Positions 28,675 through 39,651 of a stretch of DNA of 64,000 nucleotides are shown piece by piece. Each line of letters opens with the position of its first letter. Within the stretch, counting starts at the first letter, position 1. Source of the DNA: Enterococcus cecorum DSM 20682 = ATCC 43198 (GTDB lineage Bacteria; Bacillota; Bacilli; Lactobacillales; Enterococcaceae); the NCBI RefSeq assembly GCF_000407565.1, contig NZ_ASWI01000001.1, positions 28,485 through 92,484 of the forward strand, given 5' to 3'. Position numbers and translations under genes: made by a program. Below the pieces are notes generated by a model. The model saw only the letters and a list, made by a program, of their open reading frames with translations. It searched no databases and was not told where the DNA came from.

Positions 28675-29841
28675 ATGTTCAAACGTGTACACTTAATTGT
28701 TTTAGATTCTGTAGGGATAGGTCAAGCACCAGATGCGGACAAATTTAATGATGTCGGTGCGGATACTTTAGGGCATATTGCTGAAGTAGCTGGACTTACA
28801 ATTCCTCATTTAGAAAATCTAGGACTAGGTACCATCGCGCCATTAAAAGGAGTCAAAGCGGTTGAAAATCATCAAGGTTATGCCACAAAACTTGAAGAAA
28901 TTTCAGTGGGTAAAGATACAATGACTGGTCACTGGGAAATTATGGGCTTAAACATCAAAAAGCCTTTCCGTGTCTTCCCAAATGGTTTTCCACAAGAATT
29001 ATTAGATAAAATTGAAGCCTTTTCTGGACGTAAAGTAGTCTGCAATTTACCATATTCAGGTACCAAAGTTATTGATGATTATGGGAAGCATCAAATGGAA
29101 ACGGGTGATTTAATCGTTTATACTTCAGCTGATCCAGTTTTACAAATTGCCGCTCACGAAGAAGTCATCCCATTAGAAGAATTATATCGTATTTGTGATT
29201 ATGTTCGTGAAATTACACGTGATGAACCTTATATGATTGGTCGTATTATTGCTCGTCCATATGTGGGTACACCAGGTAACTTCACACGTACCAGCAATCG
29301 TCATGATTATGCGTTAAATCCTTTTGGTCATACGGTCTTAAATTCACTAAAAGATGCCGGTAAGGATGTGATTGCTGTTGGTAAGATTAATGATATTTTC
29401 AATGGTCAAGGAATTACTGAAGCGATTCGTACAAAGAGCAATATGGATGGTGTTGATCAATTATTGAAAGTGATGGCCAAAGATTTCGATGGTTTAAGCT
29501 TTACAAACTTAGTTGATTTCGATGCACTATTCGGTCATCGTCGTGATGTACAAGGATATGCTAATGCCATTGAAGAATTTGATGCGCGTATTCCAGAACT
29601 TATCGATGCGATGCGTGAAGATGATTTATTATTAATTACTGCTGACCACGGAAATGATCCAACCTTTAGCGGTACAGACCACACCCGTGAATATGTGCCA
29701 TTACTTGCATTTAGTAAGAGTATGAAAGAACAAGGCGCCCTTCCTCAAGGTTTCTATTCAGATATTGCTGCAACAATTGCCGAAAACTTTGGCGTACCTG
29801 CTACTGAAAACGGCAAGAGCTTCTTAAGTTTATTAAAATAA
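28675..29841 (+). CDS. deoB: Phosphopentomutase
   Basis: A 388-residue alkaline-phosphatase-superfamily mutase that interconverts (deoxy)ribose-1- and -5-phosphates, linking the phosphorylases to DeoC and the pentose pathway. Metal-site motifs are the N-terminal [12 protein letters not shown], the phospho-Thr region [11 protein letters not shown], and [18 protein letters not shown]. Start ATG follows AGAAAGCAGGG. It precedes the two purine phosphorylases. Confidence 0.95.
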   Translation: MFKRVHLIVLDSVGIGQAPDADKFNDVGADTLGHIAEVAGLTIPHLENLGLGTIAPLKGVKAVENHQGYATKLEEISVGKDTMTGHWEIMGLNIKKPFRVFPNGFPQELLDKIEAFSGRKVVCNLPYSGTKVIDDYGKHQMETGDLIVYTSADPVLQIAAHEEVIPLEELYRICDYVREITRDEPYMIGRIIARPYVGTPGNFTRTSNRHDYALNPFGHTVLNSLKDAGKDVIAVGKINDIFNGQGITEAIRTKSNMDGVDQLLKVMAKDFDGLSFTNLVDFDALFGHRRDVQGYANAIEEFDARIPELIDAMREDDLLLITADHGNDPTFSGTDHTREYVPLLAFSKSMKEQGALPQGFYSDIAATIAENFGVPATENGKSFLSLLK

Positions 29842-29865
29842 TTAACACTTATTCGAGGTGAAAAA

Positions 29866-30681
29866 ATGACTTTACAAGAAAAATTAACAGAAACGATTCA
29901 ATATATCCACAATCAAGGGGTGCAAGAAGTCGAATTTGGCTTGATTCTAGGTTCTGGTTTAGGTGAATTAGCCGAAGAAATTGAAGATAAAGTCGTCATT
30001 CCTTATGCAAATATTCCGCATTTCCCAGTTTCTACCGTTGTTGGGCATGCTGGACAACTTGTTTATGGTACTTTAGCAGGGAAAAAAGTATTGGCGATGC
30101 AAGGTCGTTTCCATTATTATGAAGGACACAATATGCAAGTTGTGACTTATCCAGTACGTGTGATGGCTGGCTTGAAGGCTCATTCCTTAGTAGTGACCAA
30201 TGCCTGTGGCGGAGTGAATGAAAGTTTTACACCAGGTGATTTAATGTTGATTACGGACCATATCAATTTTATGGGTGCGAATCCATTAATTGGTAAAAAT
30301 GAAGATGAAATGGGTCCACGCTTCCCAGATATGTCTAAAGCTTATGATGAATCTTACCGCAATGTCGCTAAAGAAGTGGCTGCAAGCAAAGGATTACATC
30401 TTAAAGAAGGCGTTTATATGGGATTTTCAGGTCCAACCTATGAAACACCTGTAGAAGTGCGCTTTGCTCGAATTGCTGGCGCGGATGCAGTAGGGATGTC
30501 TACGGTTCCAGAAGTCATCGTTGCTGTTCATAGTGGTTTACGTGTTTTAGGTATTTCGTGTATTACGAATCTTGCTGCTGGTATGCAAGCGAATTTAAAC
30601 CATGAAGAAGTCGTTGAAACCACTGAACGTGTCAAAGCAGAATTTAAATCTTTAGTCAAAGAAACATTAGCCAAACTATAA
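29866..30681 (+). CDS. punA: Purine-nucleoside phosphorylase (trimeric type)
   Basis: A 271-residue PNP of the trimeric class, cleaving guanosine and inosine. Motifs are LILGSGLGELAEE, the FPVSTVVGHAGQLVYG phosphate loop, MQGRFHYYEGH and VTNACGG. The start ATG follows CGAGGTG. It lies between deoB and deoD, cotranscribed with both. Confidence 0.94.
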   Translation: MTLQEKLTETIQYIHNQGVQEVEFGLILGSGLGELAEEIEDKVVIPYANIPHFPVSTVVGHAGQLVYGTLAGKKVLAMQGRFHYYEGHNMQVVTYPVRVMAGLKAHSLVVTNACGGVNESFTPGDLMLITDHINFMGANPLIGKNEDEMGPRFPDMSKAYDESYRNVAKEVAASKGLHLKEGVYMGFSGPTYETPVEVRFARIAGADAVGMSTVPEVIVAVHSGLRVLGISCITNLAAGMQANLNHEEVVETTERVKAEFKSLVKETLAKL

Positions 30682-30741
30682 TTGTACGGTGACCAGCCCA
30701 ATTTGATTGATAAACCTTAGAAAAATTAAAGGAGAATTTTC

Positions 30742-31449
30742 ATGAGTGTTCATATTGAAGCCAAAGCAGGCGAAATTGCTGATAAAATATTATTACCAGG
30801 CGATCCATTACGTGCCAAATATATCGCCGAAACCTTTTTAGAAAATCCTGTTTGTTATAACAATGTCCGTGGAATGTTAGGTTTTACGGGTACTTATAAA
30901 GGCGAAAGAATCTCAGTTCAAGGTACCGGAATGGGGATGCCTTCTGCGACGATTTATGCCCATGAGTTAATTAATTCTTATGGTGTGAAAACCTTGATTC
31001 GTGTGGGAACTTGTGGCGCGATTTCTAAAAATGTGCATGTGCGTGACTTAGTTTTAGGTCAAGGTGCAGTGACAAGTTCTTCAATGATTGCTAAAAATTT
31101 CCAATCCTTCCACTTTGCTCCAATCGCGAACTTTGATTTGCTAAAAACAGCTTATGAAGTGGCGCAAGAAATGGGCACTACTACCCATGTCGGCAATCTC
31201 TTGTCAGAAGATAGTTTTTATAAGGATGATATGACTGAAACCTTAGCCCTTGCCGATTTAGGGGTTATGGGGGTAGAAATGGAAGCTGCGGCCCTTTATT
31301 ACTTAGGTGCCAAATTCAACGTGAAAACATTGGCGATTTGTACGGTTAGTGATCACATTATTACCGGCGAAGAAACAACGGCTGAAGAACGTCAATTAAC
31401 TTTTAACGATATGATTAAAGTCGGCTTGGAAACAGCGATTCGTGCATAA
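30742..31449 (+). CDS. deoD: Purine-nucleoside phosphorylase DeoD type (hexameric)
   Basis: A 235-residue NP-I family phosphorylase of the hexameric DeoD class, with substrate range that includes adenosine. Motifs are the [14 protein letters not shown] phosphate site, [10 protein letters not shown], and [12 protein letters not shown] near the C-terminus. AAAGGAGA precedes the ATG. Having both PunA and DeoD covers all common purine nucleosides. Confidence 0.95.
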   Translation: MSVHIEAKAGEIADKILLPGDPLRAKYIAETFLENPVCYNNVRGMLGFTGTYKGERISVQGTGMGMPSATIYAHELINSYGVKTLIRVGTCGAISKNVHVRDLVLGQGAVTSSSMIAKNFQSFHFAPIANFDLLKTAYEVAQEMGTTTHVGNLLSEDSFYKDDMTETLALADLGVMGVEMEAAALYYLGAKFNVKTLAICTVSDHIITGEETTAEERQLTFNDMIKVGLETAIRA

Positions 31450-31453
31450 ATGT

Positions 31454-31488
31454 AAAAAAAGTTCTAGATTGATTTCTAGAGCTTTTTT
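31454..31488 (+). terminator. Terminator of the deoB-punA-deoD operon
   Basis: AAAAAAGTTCTAGA pairs with TCTAGAGCTTTTTT (31475-31488), loop 6 nt, ending in T6. Confidence 0.88.
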
Positions 31489-31535
31489 CATGGGTTTTGG
31501 TAAAATAAAGGTAATAAGTAGAGGAGGGAAGCCTG

Positions 31536-32723
31536 ATGGAAAATTTTAATTTTAATGTCTCCACCGATATTCGCTTTGGGAAAGACCGCCTAGACGAATT
31601 GCCTAGTGTATTGAATCAATTTGGCAAAAATGTTTTATTGGTGTACGGTGGCGGTAGTATCAAGCGCAGTGGCTTATACGAAAAAATCAAGACCTTGCTA
31701 AAAGAGAATGGGTTAAAGATGTTTGAATTAGGTGGGGTTGATCCAAATCCGAAAATTGAAAGTGTCCGTGAAGGTGTGATGCTTTGTAAATACCATAAAA
31801 TCGATGTCATTTTAGCAGTAGGTGGCGGATCGGTTATTGATTGTTCCAAGGTGATTAGTGGTGCCGTGTTTTATGAAGGAGATCCATGGGAAATGGTGTT
31901 ATCCCGTCGTTATGAAGGCCCTACAATTCCTTTGGTGACGATTTTGACTTTAGCAACGACTGGTACGGAAATGAATCGAGGGGCTGTCATTTCAGATTTA
32001 AATGCCAAACAAAAACTTGGCATTCACGGCACAAACTTCTTGCCTAAAGTTTCATTCCTAGATCCTAGTTTGACTTTTTCAGTAAGTAAGTATCAAACAT
32101 TAGCTGGTTCGGCGGATATCTTGAGTCACTTGATGGAGCAATACTTCAATTTAACACCAGGAACCGAAGTACAAGATTCGATTGCAGAAGGATTAATGAA
32201 AACCGTCATTCAATGCATGCCAGTTGCCCTACATGAACCTACGCATTATGATGCACGGGCGAATTTAATGTGGGCTTCGACTTTAGCTTTAAACGGTTTG
32301 GTAGGCAGTGGTCGCAAAGGTGCCTGGTCTTGTCATGCGATGGAACACGAATTAAGTGCTTTTTATGATATTACGCATGGTATCGGCTTAGCAATCTTGA
32401 CGCCTCGTTGGTTAGACTATATCTTAAACGAACAAACTTTACCAAAGATTGAACGCTTTGCTCGCAATGTTTGGCAAATTCAAGAACCAGATAGCATGAA
32501 AGCGGCGAAGATGGGGATTCAAGCCTTGTATGATTTCTTTGAAGAAAATGGTGTGCCAATGACCTTGCCAGAAGTCGGAATTCCAGACGACCGTGATTTT
32601 GCAGCGATGGCCCAACAAGCAATTGATCATAGCAGTTTGTTGACGGATGCTTTTGAAGTACTTGGAGTCAAAGATGTTGTAGCAATTTATCAAGCTTGCT
32701 TAACTAAATCAAAATTTATCTAA
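31536..32723 (+). CDS. Iron-containing alcohol dehydrogenase (BdhA/YugJ type)
   Basis: A 395-residue Fe-ADH family protein. The NAD(P)-binding glycines lie in VYGGGSIKRSGLY and AVGGGSVIDCSK. Metal ligands are expected in GSADILSHLMEQYF and in CHAMEHELSAFYDITHGIGLA. Homologues are NADPH- or NADH-dependent butanol/long-chain alcohol dehydrogenases; the natural substrate here is unknown. GAGGAGGG precedes the ATG. Monocistronic. Confidence 0.9.
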   Translation: MENFNFNVSTDIRFGKDRLDELPSVLNQFGKNVLLVYGGGSIKRSGLYEKIKTLLKENGLKMFELGGVDPNPKIESVREGVMLCKYHKIDVILAVGGGSVIDCSKVISGAVFYEGDPWEMVLSRRYEGPTIPLVTILTLATTGTEMNRGAVISDLNAKQKLGIHGTNFLPKVSFLDPSLTFSVSKYQTLAGSADILSHLMEQYFNLTPGTEVQDSIAEGLMKTVIQCMPVALHEPTHYDARANLMWASTLALNGLVGSGRKGAWSCHAMEHELSAFYDITHGIGLAILTPRWLDYILNEQTLPKIERFARNVWQIQEPDSMKAAKMGIQALYDFFEENGVPMTLPEVGIPDDRDFAAMAQQAIDHSSLLTDAFEVLGVKDVVAIYQACLTKSKFI

Positions 32724-32728
32724 CAAAA

Positions 32729-32768
32729 AAACGCGTGAAGGCCGAAACTTTCACGCGTTTGTCTTTTT
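32729..32768. terminator. Bidirectional terminator between the Fe-ADH gene and gpmA
   Basis: AAACGCGTGAAG (32729-32740) pairs with CTTTCACGCGTTT (32748-32760), then TCTTTTTTTT. An A-run on the other side makes it usable by gpmA too. Confidence 0.88.
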
Positions 32769-32774
32769 TTTAGA

Positions 32775-33461
32775 TTATAAGTAGTATTTTTTAGCTACTG
32801 ATAAGTCATCGTTTAATTCATAAACTAATGGTTGACCTGTTGGGATTTCAAGGTCCATGATATCTTCATCAGAAATACCTTCGATGTGTTTAGCTAAAGC
32901 ACGTAATGAGTTACCGTGAGCAGCTACTAAAACAGTTTTACCATCTAATAAAGCTGGTGCGATTTGATCTTGCCAGAAAGGTAAAGCACGTTCTAGCGTT
33001 ACTTTTAAGTTTTCTCCTCCTGGTATGTCACGAGGGTCTAACATTGCATAGCGACGGTCGCCAGCGATTGAACCTTCATCGTTTGCATCTTGTAATGGAG
33101 GTAATACATCATATGAACGACGCCAGATATGAACTTGTTCGTCACCATATTTTTCAGCTGTTTCTTTTTTGTTTAAGCCTTGTAATTTACCATAATGACG
33201 TTCGTTTAAGCGCCATGATTTCACTTGAGGTACCCATAATTGATCTGAGTATTCTAAGATTAAGTTACATGTTTTGATTGCGCGAGTTAAAACTGAAGTG
33301 AAGGCAATATCAAATTCGATGCCTGCTTCTTTAATTTTACGTCCGCCTTCTTTGGCTTCTTCAACACCTTCTGGAGCTAAATCAACATCAGCCCAACCTG
33401 TAAATTGGTTTAATTTGTTCCATTCACTTAATCCGTGACGTGAAAAAACTAATTTTGGCAT
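32775..33461 (-). CDS. gpmA: 2,3-bisphosphoglycerate-dependent phosphoglycerate mutase
   Basis: A 228-residue histidine-phosphatase superfamily mutase of glycolysis. The catalytic RHG lies at residues 7-9 ([11 protein letters not shown]), with [14 protein letters not shown] and the second His in [11 protein letters not shown]. Start ATG follows AAAGGAGAG. Monocistronic on the minus strand. Confidence 0.95.
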   Translation of the reverse strand: MPKLVFSRHGLSEWNKLNQFTGWADVDLAPEGVEEAKEGGRKIKEAGIEFDIAFTSVLTRAIKTCNLILEYSDQLWVPQVKSWRLNERHYGKLQGLNKKETAEKYGDEQVHIWRRSYDVLPPLQDANDEGSIAGDRRYAMLDPRDIPGGENLKVTLERALPFWQDQIAPALLDGKTVLVAAHGNSLRALAKHIEGISDEDIMDLEIPTGQPLVYELNDDLSVAKKYYL

Positions 33462-33579
33462 AAAAAACTCTCCTTTAAATTGGTTTTCTGAAATTTTTTC
33501 ATTCCTTCCATATTGTACACTTTTTTACAAATAATTTCCATAAAAAATTTAATACAAATGCGCAATGATAGGGATACGG

Positions 33580-34257
33580 CTATTTTTGACTTTCTAGCAC
33601 TTCCACACCATTTTCATGTCCGATAATGACAGTATCTACCATATTAAGGAAAAGTCCATGTTCAACAACGCCAACTGTGTGGTCTAACTGGCGAGCTAAC
33701 TGTTCAGGTTGCTCAATTTTTTCAAGGTGGAGATCAATGATATAGTGTCCACAGTCGGTAATTAAAGTACTACCATCTTCTTTTTTACGTAGCGTCGGTT
33801 GATATCCTAGCGCTTCAAATTTTTTGAATACTTGCATGCAGCCATAAGGAATCACTTCAACAGGTAATGGGAATGCTCCAAGATTTTTAACCATTTTTGA
33901 TTCATCAACAATACAAATAATTTTTTTAGAATAAGTAGCGACAATTTTTTCGAATAAAAGTGCAGCCCCGCCACCTTTAATACCACCAAAGTTTTCATCG
34001 ATTTCATCTGCACCATCAATTGTTAAATCAACATGATCGACTTCATCAATGGTTTTAACCGTAATCCCTAAACCTTCTGCTTGTTTTTTTGATGCGATAG
34101 AAGTAGGTACGCCAACAATTTGCAAGTTTTCCTCTTTGACACGACGACCTAATTCTTCTATCATATAGTAAGCAGTCGAACCAGTACCTAAACCGACAAT
34201 CATGCCATCTTTTACATATTCACTAGCTTTAATTCCAACCATTTGTTTCAAGTTCAT
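33580..34257 (-). CDS. rpiA: Ribose-5-phosphate isomerase A
   Basis: A 225-residue RpiA. Motifs are [16 protein letters not shown] near the N-terminus, [11 protein letters not shown] and the [13 protein letters not shown] active-site loop. It connects ribose-5-phosphate from nucleoside breakdown with the pentose phosphate pathway. ATG at 34257 is chosen; GGAGAG lies 9 nt upstream and a TTG precedes it by one codon. Confidence 0.95.
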   Translation of the reverse strand: MNLKQMVGIKASEYVKDGMIVGLGTGSTAYYMIEELGRRVKEENLQIVGVPTSIASKKQAEGLGITVKTIDEVDHVDLTIDGADEIDENFGGIKGGGAALLFEKIVATYSKKIICIVDESKMVKNLGAFPLPVEVIPYGCMQVFKKFEALGYQPTLRKKEDGSTLITDCGHYIIDLHLEKIEQPEQLARQLDHTVGVVEHGLFLNMVDTVIIGHENGVEVLESQK

Positions 34258-34363
34258 CAATAATCACTCTCCAACGATAATTTACAACTAACATTATACT
34301 ATTTCGCTTTCAAAAAACCTATGAAAACTCAGAAAAAAATCAAAAAAATTGTATCCCAAGTAG

Positions 34364-34392
34364 TTGACAGTCATGAAATATCATGCTACTAT
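34364..34392 (+). promoter_or_regulatory. str operon promoter
   Basis: TTGACA (34364-34369), 17 nt, TACTAT (34387-34392), with TG at the extended -10 position. A strong promoter giving a leader of about 150 nt before rpsL. Confidence 0.85.
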
Positions 34393-34454
34393 TACAAAGG
34401 TGCTTTAAACAGGTCTCTAGTAGACGTGCTGACTGTGAAAAGCTTTGATAAAGG

Positions 34455-34480
34455 TGCAGAAAATCTGCATTATTTTTTAT
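34455..34480 (+). terminator. Putative attenuator in the rpsL leader
   Basis: TGCAGA AAA TCTGCA (34455-34469) followed by TTATTTTTTAT has the form of a short intrinsic terminator inside the leader, about 65 nt before rpsL. Confidence 0.55.
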
Positions 34481-34546
34481 CGCAAAAAAAGAACCACCTG
34501 GATGTGTGGGACTATACAGCGAATCAAGGAAGGAGGAAAACAAGGA

Positions 34547-34960
34547 ATGCCTACAATTAACCAATTAGTACGTAAGCCTCGTAAATCAAAGGTTGAAAAA
34601 TCAAATTCACCTGCATTAAACAAAGGATATAACAGTTTCAAAAAGACTCAAACGAATGTGAGCTCACCTCAAAAACGTGGGGTAGCAACTCGTGTGGGTA
34701 CTATGACACCTAAAAAACCGAACTCAGCTTTACGTAAATATGCCCGTGTTCGTTTGTCAAACTTAATCGAAGTTACAGCTTATATCCCAGGTATCGGACA
34801 TAACTTACAAGAACACAGCGTTGTGTTACTACGTGGTGGACGTGTAAAAGACTTACCAGGGGTACGTTACCATATCGTTCGTGGTGCGTTAGATACAGCT
34901 GGTGTGAACGATCGTAAACAAAGTCGTTCTAAATACGGTACTAAACGTCCTAAAGCTTAA
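34547..34960 (+). CDS. rpsL: 30S ribosomal protein S12
   Basis: A 137-residue S12 starting [15 protein letters not shown], with GGAGG 10-13 nt before the ATG; a longer in-frame extension falls in the leader. [11 protein letters not shown] and [13 protein letters not shown] carry the lysines where streptomycin-resistance changes occur, and both are wild type. First gene of rpsL-rpsG-fusA. Confidence 0.97.
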   Translation: MPTINQLVRKPRKSKVEKSNSPALNKGYNSFKKTQTNVSSPQKRGVATRVGTMTPKKPNSALRKYARVRLSNLIEVTAYIPGIGHNLQEHSVVLLRGGRVKDLPGVRYHIVRGALDTAGVNDRKQSRSKYGTKRPKA

Positions 34961-35020
34961 TTTTTAGATTTGAAACGAAAAAATATAAAATAATCATATT
35001 ACGAAAAGGAGGAGTTACGG

Positions 35021-35491
35021 ATGCCTCGTAAAGGTCCTGTTGCAAAACGTGATGTTTTACCAGATCCTATTTATAACTCAAAATTAGTAACTCGCTTAAT
35101 CAACCGTGTCATGATCGACGGTAAACGCGGGATTGCTGCAAGCATCATCTATAATGCATTTGATATTATTAAAGAATCTACAGGGAATGATCCATTAGAA
35201 GTTTTTGAACAAGCAATGAAAAATATCATGCCTGTATTAGAAGTTAAAGCTCGTCGTGTGGGTGGTTCTAACTACCAAGTACCAGTTGAAGTTCGTCCAG
35301 AACGTCGTACAACTTTAGGTTTACGTTGGATTGTTAGCTATGCACGCCTACGTGGTGAACACACAATGGAAGAACGTCTTGCAAAAGAAATCATGGATGC
35401 AGCTAACAACACTGGTGCTTCTGTGAAAAAACGCGAAGACACTCACAAAATGGCCGAAGCCAACCGTGCATTTGCGCACTATCGTTGGTAA
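35021..35491 (+). CDS. rpsG: 30S ribosomal protein S7
   Basis: A 156-residue S7 ([20 protein letters not shown]), the 16S 3' major domain assembly protein. AAAGGAGG precedes the ATG. It lies 60 nt after rpsL and 80 nt before fusA in the str operon. Length and sequence are normal. Confidence 0.97.
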   Translation: MPRKGPVAKRDVLPDPIYNSKLVTRLINRVMIDGKRGIAASIIYNAFDIIKESTGNDPLEVFEQAMKNIMPVLEVKARRVGGSNYQVPVEVRPERRTTLGLRWIVSYARLRGEHTMEERLAKEIMDAANNTGASVKKREDTHKMAEANRAFAHYRW

Positions 35492-35571
35492 GATCCTCTT
35501 GCAGCATTTATTTGCTGACAGAAGGTATAGCATGAAACAACCGATTTAATAAGAGAGGAGAAAAACCTACA

Positions 35572-37656
35572 ATGGCAAGAGCATTTTCTTTAGAAAACAC
35601 TCGTAACATCGGTATCATGGCCCACATCGATGCCGGTAAAACAACTGCGACAGAACGTATCTTGTACTACACTGGTAAAATCCACAAAATTGGAGAAACT
35701 CACGAAGGTGCTTCTCAAATGGACTGGATGGAACAAGAACAAGAACGTGGGATTACTATCACATCTGCCGCTACAACTGCTCAATGGAAAGGTCATCGTA
35801 TCAACATCATCGACACACCAGGGCACGTAGACTTCACAGTCGAAGTTGAACGTTCATTACGTGTATTAGATGGTGCAGTTACCGTCCTAGATGCACAATC
35901 TGGGGTAGAACCTCAAACTGAAACTGTATGGCGCCAAGCAACTACTTACGGAGTTCCTCGTATCGTATTTGCTAACAAGATGGATAAAATTGGTGCGGAC
36001 TTCTTATATTCTGTAAGAACATTGCATGATCGCTTACAAGCAAATGCACATCCAATTCAAATACCAATCGGTGCTGAAGATAGCTTCACAGGTATCATTG
36101 ACCTAGTGAAAATGAAAGCTGAAATCTACACTAACGACTTAGGTACTGAAATTGAAGAAACTGAAATTCCAGAAGACTACCGTGAGTTAGCTGAAGAATG
36201 GCATGAAAAATTAGTTGAAGCTGTTGCTGAAACTGATGAAGAATTAACAATGAAATACTTAGAAGGTGAAGAAATCACTGAACAAGAACTTAAAGAAGGA
36301 ATTCGTCGTGCAACTACTGCAGTAGAATTCTACCCAGTTCTTTGTGGTTCTGCGTTCAAGAACAAAGGGGTTCAATTATTATTGGATGCCGTTATTGACT
36401 ACTTACCTTCTCCATTAGATATCCCTGCAATTAAGGGTATCGATCCTAAGACTGATGAAGAAGTGACTCGTCCAGCTGACGATTCAGCTCCATTCTCAGC
36501 TTTAGCCTTCAAAGTTATGACTGACCCATTCGTAGGTCGTTTAACTTTCTTCCGTGTGTACTCTGGTGTCTTAGAATCAGGTTCATACGTACAAAACGCA
36601 ACTAAAGGTAAACGTGAACGTGTTGGACGTATCCTACAAATGCACGCAAACTCTCGTTCAGAAATTTCTGAAGTATATGCAGGGGATATCGCTGCAGCTG
36701 TTGGTTTGAAAGACACAACTACTGGGGATACACTATGTGATGAAAAGAACCTAGTTATCTTAGAATCTATGGAATTCCCAGAACCAGTTATCCAAGTTGC
36801 TATCGAACCTAAATCAAAAGCTGACCAAGACAAAATGTCTATCGCTTTACAAAAATTATCTGAAGAAGATCCAACCTTCCGCGCTGAAACAAACCAAGAA
36901 ACTGGTGAAACAATCATTGCTGGTATGGGTGAGCTTCACTTAGATATTATCGTTGACCGTATGCGTCGTGAATTTAAAGTAGAAGCTAACGTTGGTGCTC
37001 CACAAGTATCATATCGTGAAACATTCCGCTCAGCTACTCAAGCTGAAGGTAAGTTTGTACGTCAATCTGGTGGTAAAGGTCAATACGGTCACGTATGGAT
37101 TGAATTTACACCAAACGAAGAAGGCGCTGGTTTCGAATTCGAAAACGCAATTGTCGGTGGTGTGGTTCCTCGTGAATACATCCCAGCAGTTGAAGTTGGT
37201 TTGAAAGACGCTATGGAAAATGGGGTATTAGCTGGTTACCCAATGGTTGATATCAAGGCTAAACTATATGATGGTTCTTACCATGATGTCGACTCAAGTG
37301 AAACAGCCTTCCGTGTAGCTGCATCTATGGCTTTACGTGCTGCTGCTAAGAAAGCTAACCCAGTTATCCTTGAACCAATCATGGCAGTTGAAGTTGTTGT
37401 TCCTGAAGAATATCTAGGAGATGTTATGGGACATGTTACTGCACGTCGTGGTCGTGTTGAAGGTATGGAAGCTCGTAATAACTCTCAAGTAGTTCGTGCG
37501 ATGGTTCCACTTGCTGAAATGTTTGGTTATGCAACAACTTTACGTTCAGCAACTCAAGGTCGTGGTGTGTTTACAATGACATTTGACCACTACGAAGATG
37601 TTCCAAAATCTGTTCAAGAAGAAATTATTAAGAAAAATGGCGGAAAAGCTGAATAA
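35572..37656 (+). CDS. fusA: Elongation factor G
   Basis: A 694-residue translocase GTPase. G motifs are AHIDAGKTT (G1), DTPGHVDFT (G3) and [10 protein letters not shown] (G4). Domains II-V follow in normal order, ending [20 protein letters not shown] precedes the ATG. Third gene of the str operon; tuf follows after 150 nt with its own signals. Confidence 0.97.
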   Translation: MARAFSLENTRNIGIMAHIDAGKTTATERILYYTGKIHKIGETHEGASQMDWMEQEQERGITITSAATTAQWKGHRINIIDTPGHVDFTVEVERSLRVLDGAVTVLDAQSGVEPQTETVWRQATTYGVPRIVFANKMDKIGADFLYSVRTLHDRLQANAHPIQIPIGAEDSFTGIIDLVKMKAEIYTNDLGTEIEETEIPEDYRELAEEWHEKLVEAVAETDEELTMKYLEGEEITEQELKEGIRRATTAVEFYPVLCGSAFKNKGVQLLLDAVIDYLPSPLDIPAIKGIDPKTDEEVTRPADDSAPFSALAFKVMTDPFVGRLTFFRVYSGVLESGSYVQNATKGKRERVGRILQMHANSRSEISEVYAGDIAAAVGLKDTTTGDTLCDEKNLVILESMEFPEPVIQVAIEPKSKADQDKMSIALQKLSEEDPTFRAETNQETGETIIAGMGELHLDIIVDRMRREFKVEANVGAPQVSYRETFRSATQAEGKFVRQSGGKGQYGHVWIEFTPNEEGAGFEFENAIVGGVVPREYIPAVEVGLKDAMENGVLAGYPMVDIKAKLYDGSYHDVDSSETAFRVAASMALRAAAKKANPVILEPIMAVEVVVPEEYLGDVMGHVTARRGRVEGMEARNNSQVVRAMVPLAEMFGYATTLRSATQGRGVFTMTFDHYEDVPKSVQEEIIKKNGGKAE

Positions 37657-37713
37657 TATTTGATATTTTTTAGGAATTTCTGCAAAAAACTATCTTTTTT
37701 GAAGATTTTTGGG

Positions 37714-37760
37714 TAAAATAGAAACGATGATATGGGCAGGAAGGAGTTTTCCTTCCTACC
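37714..37760 (+). promoter_or_regulatory. tuf leader: -10 box and hairpin
   Basis: TAAAAT at 37714-37719 is a possible -10 with no clear -35. Downstream, GGCAGGAAGG (37735-37744) pairs with CCTTCCTACC (37751-37760), one mismatch, without a T-run. It may stabilise the tuf mRNA. Confidence 0.45.
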
Positions 37761-37806
37761 TATCAGATATACAAACTAATTAAATTTTTAGGAGGCATAT
37801 AATAAA

Positions 37807-38994
37807 ATGGCAAAAGAAAAATTTGACCGTTCTAAAGCCCACGTTAACGTTGGTACAATCGGACACGTTGACCATGGTAAAACTACATTAACAGCTGCTA
37901 TTACAACTGTATTAGCTAAACAAGGTGGAGCACAAGCTATGGCTTATGACCAAATCGATGGTGCTCCAGAAGAACGTGAACGTGGTATCACAATTTCAAC
38001 TGCACACGTTGAGTACGAAACAGCTACTCGTCACTATGCACACGTTGACTGCCCAGGACACGCTGACTACGTTAAAAACATGATCACTGGTGCTGCTCAA
38101 ATGGACGGTGCTATCTTAGTAGTATCTGCTGCTGATGGTCCTATGCCACAAACTCGTGAACACATTCTTTTATCACGTAACGTTGGTGTTCCATACATCG
38201 TTGTTTTCTTAAACAAAGTTGATATGGTTGACGACGAAGAATTATTAGAATTAGTTGAAATGGAAGTACGTGACTTATTAACTGAATACGACTTCCCAGG
38301 AGACGATGTTCCTGTAATCGCTGGTTCTGCATTAAAAGCTTTAGAAGGCGACCCATCTTACGAAGAAAAAATCTTAGAATTAATGGCTGCAGTTGACGAA
38401 TACATCCCAACTCCAGAACGTGACAACGATAAACCATTCATGATGCCAGTCGAAGACGTATTTTCAATCACTGGTCGTGGTACTGTTGCTACAGGTCGTG
38501 TTGAACGTGGACAAGTACGTGTTGGTGACGAAGTTGAAATAGTTGGTATCCATGATGAAATTTCTAAAACAACAGTTACTGGTGTTGAAATGTTCCGTAA
38601 ATTATTAGATTACGCTGAAGCTGGAGACAACATCGGTGCATTATTACGTGGTGTGGCTCGTGAAGATATCCAACGTGGTCAAGTATTAGCTAAACCAGGT
38701 TCAATCACTCCACATACAAAATTCACTGCTGAAGTGTACGTTTTAACTAAAGAAGAAGGTGGACGTCATACTCCATTCTTCACTAACTACCGTCCACAAT
38801 TCTACTTCCGTACAACTGACGTTACAGGTGTAGTTAACTTACCAGAAGGTACTGAAATGGTTATGCCTGGTGATAACGTAACTATGGAAGTTGAATTAAT
38901 CCACCCAATCGCTATCGAAGACGGAACTCGTTTCTCAATTCGTGAAGGCGGACGTACTGTTGGTTCAGGCGTTGTTACTGGTATCTTAGCTTAA
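37807..38994 (+). CDS. tuf: Elongation factor Tu
   Basis: A 395-residue EF-Tu. G motifs are [18 protein letters not shown] and NKVDMVDD. Codon usage is strongly biased to the preferred set, as expected of a very highly expressed gene. TAGGAGG lies 14 nt before the ATG. Single tuf copy in this window, last gene of the str cluster. Confidence 0.97.
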   Translation: MAKEKFDRSKAHVNVGTIGHVDHGKTTLTAAITTVLAKQGGAQAMAYDQIDGAPEERERGITISTAHVEYETATRHYAHVDCPGHADYVKNMITGAAQMDGAILVVSAADGPMPQTREHILLSRNVGVPYIVVFLNKVDMVDDEELLELVEMEVRDLLTEYDFPGDDVPVIAGSALKALEGDPSYEEKILELMAAVDEYIPTPERDNDKPFMMPVEDVFSITGRGTVATGRVERGQVRVGDEVEIVGIHDEISKTTVTGVEMFRKLLDYAEAGDNIGALLRGVAREDIQRGQVLAKPGSITPHTKFTAEVYVLTKEEGGRHTPFFTNYRPQFYFRTTDVTGVVNLPEGTEMVMPGDNVTMEVELIHPIAIEDGTRFSIREGGRTVGSGVVTGILA

Positions 38995-39023
38995 TTTTAA
39001 GCTTTTAAAACTAGTAGATAAAT

Positions 39024-39058
39024 AAAGACGATGAGTTTTTGCTCATCGTCTTTTTTTG
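39024..39058 (+). terminator. Terminator of tuf
   Basis: AAAGACGATGAG pairs with CTCATCGTCTTT, followed by T7. Strong. Confidence 0.92.
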
Positions 39059-39062
39059 CGTA

Positions 39063-39106
39063 AAAAACAACCAGGGAATGACTTTGTTTCGCGTTATTCT
39101 CTGGTT
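39063..39106 (-). terminator. Terminator of the minus-strand pdxK-S component operon
   Basis: AACCAGGGAATGAC (39069-39082) pairs with GTTATTCTCTGGTT (39093-39106). On the minus strand the stem is followed by GTTTTTTAC. Confidence 0.8.
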
Positions 39107-39114
39107 TTGTGTGT

Positions 39115-39651
39115 TTAACCATTTAAGCGTTGATTTAGTTTCTTTAATGGAAAATAGAGAATGCTGACAATGATGATAGTTGAAACAACATTAATCAGTG
39201 TAGCTGGTAATTTAATGCTCGCAGCAATAAAAGCATTACTCAAATTACTACCGGCAATAAGCAAAACTATAGTATTTTTCACTTGCGTCATGATGATTTT
39301 ACCGATACCAGTAAATATTCCAATGACGATGATTTGCCAAATTTTTGTTGGATTATTCTTGAATAAACGAATAGCAAAAATAGCAAACAGACCAACAATA
39401 AAACTTTCTAAAATGAAGTAAGGTGCTTCGGTAGCATACCCATTTAATAAATCGAAAATAGCAAAACCTAAACCTCCAGCAAGAGCACCTTTAAAGTAAC
39501 CAAGTAATAAAATGGCTAAAAGTAACATCGCATTACCGAGATGGACAAAGGCTCCGGTAGGTAAAGGAATTTTAATTGTTGTTCCGATGAATGTTAAGGC
39601 TGCAAATAGTGCAGTCAGTGTGATAGCTTGAATAGATTTTGTTTGTTTCAT
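39115..39651 (-). CDS. ECF transporter S component, probably for vitamin B6 (PdxU-like)
   Basis: A 178-residue membrane protein with about six hydrophobic segments of the ECF S-component class (MKQTKSIQAITLTALFAALT; the Ala-rich first helix contacts EcfT). ATG at 39651 overlaps the kinase stop (ATGA) and has GGAGG upstream, so the two are coupled. Coupling with a PdxK-type kinase and a MocR/PdxR-like regulator suggests pyridoxine or pyridoxal as substrate. A thiamine-precursor role (ThiW-like) is the main alternative. Confidence 0.78.
   Translation of the reverse strand: MKQTKSIQAITLTALFAALTFIGTTIKIPLPTGAFVHLGNAMLLLAILLLGYFKGALAGGLGFAIFDLLNGYATEAPYFILESFIVGLFAIFAIRLFKNNPTKIWQIIVIGIFTGIGKIIMTQVKNTIVLLIAGSNLSNAFIAASIKLPATLINVVSTIIIVSILYFPLKKLNQRLNG

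Noticed and set aside
36399..36917. 172-codon minus-strand ORF in fusA
   Set aside because: It is a shadow frame created by the strong codon bias of fusA; similar shadows occur opposite tuf and several ribosomal genes.
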